Assembly: GCA_018985235.1 (NCBI GenBank)
Contig: JADGIG010000247.1
Span: forward strand, 1 to 11,770
Reading direction: 5' to 3'
From: Sanchytrium tribonematis
Taxonomy: Eukaryota > Sanchytriomycota > Sanchytriomycetes > Sanchytriales > Sanchytriaceae
Length of the DNA: 11,770 nucleotides
Shown here: piece by piece, positions 7,009 through 11,770 of the stretch
How the letters are laid out: every line of letters starts with the position of its first letter
Numbering within the stretch: position 1 is the first letter of the stretch
Translations under genes and position numbers: made by a program
Notes under the pieces: generated by a model
The model's database searches: none
The model's input: only the letters and a program-made list of their open reading frames with translations
What the model was told of the DNA's origin: nothing

Positions 7009-9857
7009 TACCTGTTTCCTATAAAAAAGGCTTGATCGCCCATTCTTAATTTAACAACAGGTAGTGGAGCTGTATAAATGTAGGGCAATTGATTACCTCT
7101 GTCGGTGGTGGGAGGGCGATAAATTGCGACAGGTATTCTTCTAAACATAGTTAACGAAGATCTCAAAAATTCAGCAAAAGACACTCCCCAAAATTCAGCA
7201 GGTATTTCTTCCAAAAACATGTATCCATTAGAAATCCCCATCTCTCTACCAATTTCTAAATCTTCTTGTAATCTAATTCCGCAAAGAGTTTGTACAAGAT
7301 CGAATGCGTGGGATCCTTTGTAAGAATGAAATATTATATTGTCCAACATATTATCTATCATAACTCCGCCTGCAGCAAAAACTGGATCATATGCTACTTC
7401 TTCAATACTAGTATAGGGAACTTCTTCTTTTTTGCCTTTCCTTAGTCGCGAGTGCTTTAAAACATTGGCTTGTTTAAGGGAATCAGAGCTCAAATGTCGC
7501 ACATTGCGCCTCTCGTGTAACTCTACCAAAACAGGTTTTTCTTTTACACATCTTTCTTGCCATAGTATTGTTATGGAATGCTTTATCATCAAACTTGGTG
7601 CATCGTCAAAATCTCTGACGTAATGCTCGGACTTTTCGGTTTGACTAAATATTATGACTCTTGAACAAGTCAAAGCCCCTGCTCGCTCAAGGTCTTTCAT
7701 TTTTCGAGGATTCCCAACTACAAAAAACATTCTTGGAAATGATTGAAGGTAAAGATATTCTTCTTCAGTTGGCAACCTCGGACTAAAAATGACGACATCG
7801 AAAATTTCTGATTTTTGGAGGATTGCACTCCGTAGAACAACCATGCATATTCCTAAGTCGTGGTTTCGAGGTATAATTAAAATGTGATTTTTCAACTCCA
7901 AAGCATTATCCAGAATTCTTTGCTCCATTGGCAAAGGTTCTTTCAAAAGATGGCAAATTGCCCTCTTTGAGGCTACAGAAGGCTTAAGAGGTACCGCGTG
8001 CGTATACGAATCGTTAATAACGGGAAACTCAAATAGAATACTTTCTTTAAATGAGTCGTCTTTCCCCAAGACCATGCTAGGTTCTTTATAGTGATTGCAA
8101 AAAAATTCGAAGTCCATATTTTCAACTTCCTCGACATCATGAAGATTTTGTGCTATTATTATAAATTCATCTTCAACTTTTGGCCTGTAGTCATAAGGAT
8201 TTAAAAAGATATAAAATTTCTGGTGTTTGGGAGACCAAATGCGGATCCCGATTAAGATAACTTGAAAATGCTCATAGATAAATGGTGCCAAATTGCAAAA
8301 TAAGAACCCTTTCAAGTGATCCGCGATGCCGCAGGTAAACATTTCATTGCAGCAACCATCATTGTATTCCATAATCCATTTTCGGCTCACCTTGGCATGT
8401 GGATTAAAAGAGTTCATCAAATTTGTTACAAAAGTAGAGGCACCGGGATTCAGTGATGAAAATGCTAGTAAAACTGTCTTGACTATTGCCGTACAAATGA
8501 CCACATCTGCTTTTCTTTGAAAATGTAAAGACTGAGGAGTCCTTGAGATAGAAAACAATTTCGTATTTGGAGCAAATCTTTTAAAGCTCCAAATTCTGAG
8601 ACAGTTATGCTCATCTTCCATTTCGCCTGACATTTCGTCTCTGTCACACAAAATAAATGCCGCATCTGCAAATTGAACTTTAGCTCGTAGCAAATCTTGT
8701 TCATTTAAAGCACTTCCTTTTAAATAATATATTCGATGAACAAATGAAGGTAGAGATATTAAAGCAGATATATCATCGCTTACTTTTTCAGGTCCTACCA
8801 TTACAATTTTTACGTTTTCCAATTCTGGATCGCTTTGGAAAAAATCAATAATATCCACAATTTTTCCAAAATTACGGAAAGAACCAAATATCACAATAAA
8901 TCGACTTTCTTTATCTTCAAATGTGCCACCCCCTTGTCTTTGTCGTCTAATTGTTTCCACAACTCGTCCAATTAGTTGCGGGAGCACTGCAATGGTGACT
9001 AGTATAAATAAAATAATAATGAATCTACCAGCATTACTTTCTGGTGTTATGTCACCATAACCCACAGTGGCACCAGTCACTATCATCAAATAAAGAGATG
9101 GAAAAAATCTCCACCTGTGTTGAGTCGCGCTAGTTACTGCTTCTGCATATTCAAAAGAGCACAAGCCCACATATAAAATTACTAAAATGGCACATACCAA
9201 AGTCACTAGTCTCTCACTTAGACCTGTGGTTGGTACAGTGGCCACGCTGAATTTTGAATTTTTCTTCAGTTCCAATTGAATAAACATCAATCTCCTAATT
9301 CTTTTAATTACTATTAAAGATCTCAAAAAGTACGGCACAAACAAATAATTTCCGTTAGGGATGCCTAAGCTTATTATAAATGGCATACAGGTTAAAGCAT
9401 CCACTAAAGTTTGCCAAGACAAAATTTCCTTTGGAGTGTCTAAAGCAGAAATACATCTTGAAAAAAATGAAAATAAATTAAAAAAGCTTAGGATAATACA
9501 CAAATCATAGACCCAAAGTGGTCTCAATACATATAGCCCAATAGGTAAAATATTGGCTGCAATTGGACTGGTTTCCATCTCTACAACATATAGTAATAAA
9601 AACGGGAGATCGACGCAAACATCCAATATAATAAACAGAATAATTCCAGGGCCAAAAAATATGTAATTAAATAAGTCGACTAAATTCAACGCTTTAAGAA
9701 TAGCTTTCCATCTTTTTTCTTCCTCTTTTAGTTTTAGATTCTGCCGTATATGATGGTAGGTTTTGATATTTTGATGTTGATCATTTGGAATATCTGCCAT
9801 GACATCTGCATCTATCAATGAAAGCTGAGATTCTTGTAAAATATTGGCAAAACTCAT
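7008..9857 (-). CDS. BK/Slo-family potassium channel with tandem RCK domains, no calcium bowl
   Basis: 949 residues, no intron. A membrane part at about 60-305 has S1-S6-like hydrophobic segments, an S4-like helix with few basic residues (FLRSLIVIKRIRRLMF, 177-192), pore helix and selectivity filter TGATVGYGD (261-269), and S6 at about 278-300. RCK1 starts at about 319 (SRFIVIFGSFRNFGKIVDII), with ADAAFILCDRDE (398-408) and the BK alpha-type segment ADVVICTAIVKTVLLAFSSL with GASTFVTNLMNSF (to about 484). RCK2 starts at about 657 (NHILIIPRNHDLGICMVVLR), with YLQSFPRMFFVVGNP. The C terminus has the BK-like YDPVFAAGGVMIDNMLDN and ends DQAFFIG. This supports a plasma-membrane or endomembrane K+ channel gated by a cytosolic ring. 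The acidic calcium bowl of animal BK, expected between VELHERRNVRHL and YDPVFAAG, is absent. That stretch is instead basic (RLRKGKK, about 804-810), so the ligand is unknown. The ATG at 9857 opens directly into the N-terminal cytosolic region. Confidence 0.92.
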   Translation of the reverse strand: MSFANILQESQLSLIDADVMADIPNDQHQNIKTYHHIRQNLKLKEEEKRWKAILKALNLVDLFNYIFFGPGIILFIILDVCVDLPFLLLYVVEMETSPIAANILPIGLYVLRPLWVYDLCIILSFFNLFSFFSRCISALDTPKEILSWQTLVDALTCMPFIISLGIPNGNYLFVPYFLRSLIVIKRIRRLMFIQLELKKNSKFSVATVPTTGLSERLVTLVCAILVILYVGLCSFEYAEAVTSATQHRWRFFPSLYLMIVTGATVGYGDITPESNAGRFIIILFILVTIAVLPQLIGRVVETIRRQRQGGGTFEDKESRFIVIFGSFRNFGKIVDIIDFFQSDPELENVKIVMVGPEKVSDDISALISLPSFVHRIYYLKGSALNEQDLLRAKVQFADAAFILCDRDEMSGEMEDEHNCLRIWSFKRFAPNTKLFSISRTPQSLHFQRKADVVICTAIVKTVLLAFSSLNPGASTFVTNLMNSFNPHAKVSRKWIMEYNDGCCNEMFTCGIADHLKGFLFCNLAPFIYEHFQVILIGIRIWSPKHQKFYIFLNPYDYRPKVEDEFIIIAQNLHDVEEVENMDFEFFCNHYKEPSMVLGKDDSFKESILFEFPVINDSYTHAVPLKPSVASKRAICHLLKEPLPMEQRILDNALELKNHILIIPRNHDLGICMVVLRSAILQKSEIFDVVIFSPRLPTEEEYLYLQSFPRMFFVVGNPRKMKDLERAGALTCSRVIIFSQTEKSEHYVRDFDDAPSLMIKHSITILWQERCVKEKPVLVELHERRNVRHLSSDSLKQANVLKHSRLRKGKKEEVPYTSIEEVAYDPVFAAGGVMIDNMLDNIIFHSYKGSHAFDLVQTLCGIRLQEDLEIGREMGISNGYMFLEEIPAEFWGVSFAEFLRSSLTMFRRIPVAIYRPPTTDRGNQLPYIYTAPLPVVKLRMGDQAFFIGNR

Positions 9858-9928
9858 GAATTTGTATAATTGTTTTAGGGAGGAATTTCAGGAGAATATT
9901 ACTGCAAATCAGATTAAAATTCTTTGGT
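9858..9928 (-). promoter_or_regulatory. 71-bp spacer between PhoD-like and channel genes
   Basis: Both flanking genes run on the minus strand, so this spacer holds the phosphatase gene's 3' end and the channel gene's promoter and 5' UTR. It is AT-rich with a pyrimidine run (minus strand ctcctgaaattcctcccta). No core promoter element or RNA structure was recognised. Confidence 0.3.
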
Positions 9929-11689
9929 CTAATTTATTTGTAAATGTGGAATATATATAGGGAAAGATTCGCATGTCCTAAATTTCCTCGTGTCGGTAGT
10001 CAAACTGACTTTAGAATAGTCTATTTCTTTTTCGATTTGAAAACTAGCATTTATGCCATCCTCCATATATTTAAGAAGCAAATAATTTCTTCTTGGCATA
10101 AGATATTTAAAAGGAGGCAGCCTACTTTTATCTGTCTCTGTTAAAACACCATCTTTGTCTATAGACACTTTGGAAACATCCTGGGTAAAGCATTTAACCA
10201 TGGCTTCCACATATGTGCTTTTTTTCTTATGGTTTCTCGCCAAATGGAGTGGAATCATTGCTATCTTTGGAGGGGGCTCATTCGTTATGGCGGAGCTTAT
10301 TATCTGAGTGACAAAACTTGGGTCTCTTTTTGGTGAAACTTTGTATTTTTTATGTCTTAAAAATTTAGGATCGCATTCAGAATGATTAAATGTGACATCG
10401 TCTGTCTTGGTATATATTTCACCTACACCACAACAATGTGAGTCTCCACTTAATAGGGTGACTCGAACTGAGCTTTTTTTTGCATAATTCAATATATAGG
10501 AAATAAATAAATCTTTTTCCGCTTCATGAGTTTTGGTATTCCAATGATCAATAATATCATTGAGTAATTCTGGCTCGCCAAATGGCTGTAGTAAAGAGTC
10601 AAATGAAAAGTTGACAAATTTGTTAATGTTAGCTACTAAGTTTAAAGTATTTTCCTCCCATTTTAAAGAAGGAAATATTAAAGGCACCCCGATTACAATT
10701 ATCAAATGTTTAAGAGTATTGGGGTATAGTTCCAGCTGATTAAATACATTTCGGTAAACATTTGCTGGTATAATTTGTTCTAAATTTCTGTTAGTTCTTG
10801 TGTCCAAAGTCAGGATCGCTAAATTTGGACCAAGCAAACTAGTGAAGGCGGAGTCGTATAGAAATCTACCGTCTCCCTTCAAAGAATGGTGTTGAAATAA
10901 GTAGTAAAAGGTTTCTGCAGCTTTAAATAATGCTTGAAAAACAGAACAATTTTGCAGATCTGATGGATACGATCCATATCCATTAAATATGTCGTGGTCA
11001 TCCCATGCATTGAGGCTCGGTATCGTACTGAATATGTTTCTGATCCCATCTCTCATAAAATGTTGGCAATAATGTTGAAAATAAAAATTACAAATCTCTT
11101 CCGAGATTTCTTCATCTACAACAAATTCAATTCTTTCCTTTCTGCTTTTTAAATGGCGCCAAATCGATAGGCTAGGTATGTCAAAAACAGCATCATTATA
11201 CAATTGGTCACCGCCTCCAACCAACAAGTGTAGATGTTCGCTTTCAGATTGCTTCAAAAGATCAAACCATAGATTACAATAACCACCGTATTTCAAAGAA
11301 TCTACTCCTTGAGAAAGTCCAGCACATGAGTAGTATGCGAGTTTGAAATTCTCGTTTTCTGCCGGTAATACAAATGAATATTCTCTGATATTTTCATCTA
11401 AATTTATGCAATACTTTATTCTTTGATGTTGCGCTTCCAAAGGAAAGTGTAAAATGCAGCGATTAAAATTGTAGTCGTGAAATGTATAGAGTATGGTAAA
11501 GGATCTTTCAGAATTTTCGACCATTATTTTCACTCTTTGCTTGCAAATGACCAAAATACTTACAGAATATACTTTATCTTTGAGCCCTTGAAATACCAAA
11601 AAAGGTCCAACCAAAGATTGAAAGTTGGGAGTCTTGGATAATTCTATCGGATTAGGATCCAAAAAGGTATTTCCAAAAATATGATCCAT
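9929..11689 (-). CDS. PhoD-like metallophosphatase, fungal/protist type
   Basis: 586 residues from ATG at 11689; the frame is open a few codons further up, to 11701, but no earlier ATG occurs. The N-terminal 110 or so residues look like a beta-rich lead domain. The phosphatase domain follows: LAYYSCAG (117-124), LLVGGGDQLYND (155-166, metal-binding Asp161), IPSLNAWDDHDIFNGYGSYP (Asp230, Asp231, His232, Asp233), ILTLDTRTNR (292-301) and LLSGDSHCCGVG (412-423, Asp416 and His418). These are the motifs of the large PhoD-like phosphatase family common in fungi and other eukaryotes. Bacterial PhoD enzymes use Fe/Ca and are secreted. Here no signal peptide, twin-arginine motif or membrane helix is visible, so an intracellular phosphoesterase is likely. 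The substrate is unknown. An AATAAA lies across the last codons. Confidence 0.88.
   Translation of the reverse strand: MDHIFGNTFLDPNPIELSKTPNFQSLVGPFLVFQGLKDKVYSVSILVICKQRVKIMVENSERSFTILYTFHDYNFNRCILHFPLEAQHQRIKYCINLDENIREYSFVLPAENENFKLAYYSCAGLSQGVDSLKYGGYCNLWFDLLKQSESEHLHLLVGGGDQLYNDAVFDIPSLSIWRHLKSRKERIEFVVDEEISEEICNFYFQHYCQHFMRDGIRNIFSTIPSLNAWDDHDIFNGYGSYPSDLQNCSVFQALFKAAETFYYLFQHHSLKGDGRFLYDSAFTSLLGPNLAILTLDTRTNRNLEQIIPANVYRNVFNQLELYPNTLKHLIIVIGVPLIFPSLKWEENTLNLVANINKFVNFSFDSLLQPFGEPELLNDIIDHWNTKTHEAEKDLFISYILNYAKKSSVRVTLLSGDSHCCGVGEIYTKTDDVTFNHSECDPKFLRHKKYKVSPKRDPSFVTQIISSAITNEPPPKIAMIPLHLARNHKKKSTYVEAMVKCFTQDVSKVSIDKDGVLTETDKSRLPPFKYLMPRRNYLLLKYMEDGINASFQIEKEIDYSKVSLTTDTRKFRTCESFPIYIPHLQIN
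9933..9938 (-). terminator. AATAAA one base upstream of the PhoD-like gene stop codon
   Basis: On the minus strand AATAAA runs from 9938 to 9933, followed by T and the TAG stop (9931-9929). It is a candidate polyadenylation signal inside the last sense codons, inferred from position and from the same arrangement at the other genes. Confidence 0.4.
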
Positions 11690-11770
11690 TTTGTTTTTCA
11701 CCTTTGTTTTAAATTATTGCAAAATCAAATTTACTAATCCTTTTAATCAATAATCTCCCAAATTATCCAG
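11690..11770 (-). promoter_or_regulatory. Upstream region of the PhoD-like gene (to window edge)
   Basis: 81 bp of AT-rich DNA upstream of the phosphatase start, cut by the window end. The minus strand reads gataatttgggagattattg near the edge and an A-rich stretch just before the ATG. No gene or defined element is seen. Confidence 0.3.

Noticed and set aside
7005-7040. Further intron extending the channel gene past its stop (AACAG|GTAAAT)
   Set aside because: No AG acceptor follows at 19 nt, the protein already ends at the expected BK-like DQAFFIG tail, and extension would run into the UspA coding region.
1017-10144. Open frames antisense to or overlapping the six genes (for example 1017-1271 minus, 3654-3931 minus, 7432-7623 plus)
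   Set aside because: They are short, low in complexity or compositionally odd, lie inside well-supported genes and show no recognisable domain.
1-11770. Bacterial or organelle origin
   Set aside because: SMC4 condensin, SWIB/DEK_C, spliceosomal introns and a BK-type channel are eukaryotic nuclear features; no Shine-Dalgarno pattern or operon structure is seen.
1-11770. Chlorarachniophyte nucleomorph genome, suggested by the 19-nt introns
   Set aside because: Nucleomorphs retain mostly housekeeping and plastid genes. A BK-like channel, NAMPT and a PhoD-like phosphatase would be out of place, so a nuclear genome is preferred.
1-11770. Heterotrich ciliate genome
   Set aside because: Their introns are typically 15-16 nt, not 19, and nothing in codon use points to a ciliate code. 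Not fully excluded.

Overview
This is a compact, AT-rich stretch of a eukaryotic nuclear genome. It carries six protein genes and no recognisable mobile element, CRISPR array, RNA gene or bacterial operon signal. The gene set is eukaryotic: a condensin SMC4 ATPase, a BK/Slo-type potassium channel, a DEK_C/SWIB chromatin protein, a eukaryotic-type UspA protein, a PhoD-like phosphatase and a nicotinamide phosphoribosyltransferase. TAA, TAG and TGA all behave as stops, so the genetic code looks standard. The lineage is not resolved. An early-branching opisthokont or fungal relative, or another reduced protist, would fit. A nucleomorph is unlikely given a 949-residue plasma-membrane-type channel.

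Layout: NAMPT (3' part, +, 1-899) meets a triple-SWIB protein (-, 916-2434) tail to tail with 16 bp between stops. A 101-bp gap separates the SWIB gene from the divergent SMC4 gene (+, 2536-6316). SMC4 is followed 81 bp later by a UspA-domain gene (+, 6398-7000), which meets the BK-like channel gene (-, 7008-9857) tail to tail with 7 bp between stops. Upstream of the channel gene on the same strand, 71 bp away, is a PhoD-like phosphatase gene (-, 9929-11689).

The most striking observation is that three genes (NAMPT, SWIB, SMC4) are each broken into two frames, and in each case removing one 19-nt GTA...AG intron restores the conserved protein exactly. The three introns are 605-623 (+), 6029-6047 (+) and 1439-1457 (-). 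All are 19 nt, in phases 0, 1 and 2 respectively, and they share G1 T2 A3, T12, A14 T15 and A18 G19. This is close to the lower limit known for spliceosomal introns and implies a genome-wide fixed-length intron class.

A second pattern is that AATAAA lies on, or within about 15 nt of, the stop codon in five of six genes; NAMPT has AATAAT 8 nt past its stop. This suggests polyadenylation signals nested in stop codons and 3' UTRs of minimal length. The neighbours share no evident pathway: NAD salvage, chromatin, chromosome condensation, stress/nucleotide binding, potassium conductance and phosphoester hydrolysis. The novelty is in gene architecture rather than in a gene cluster.
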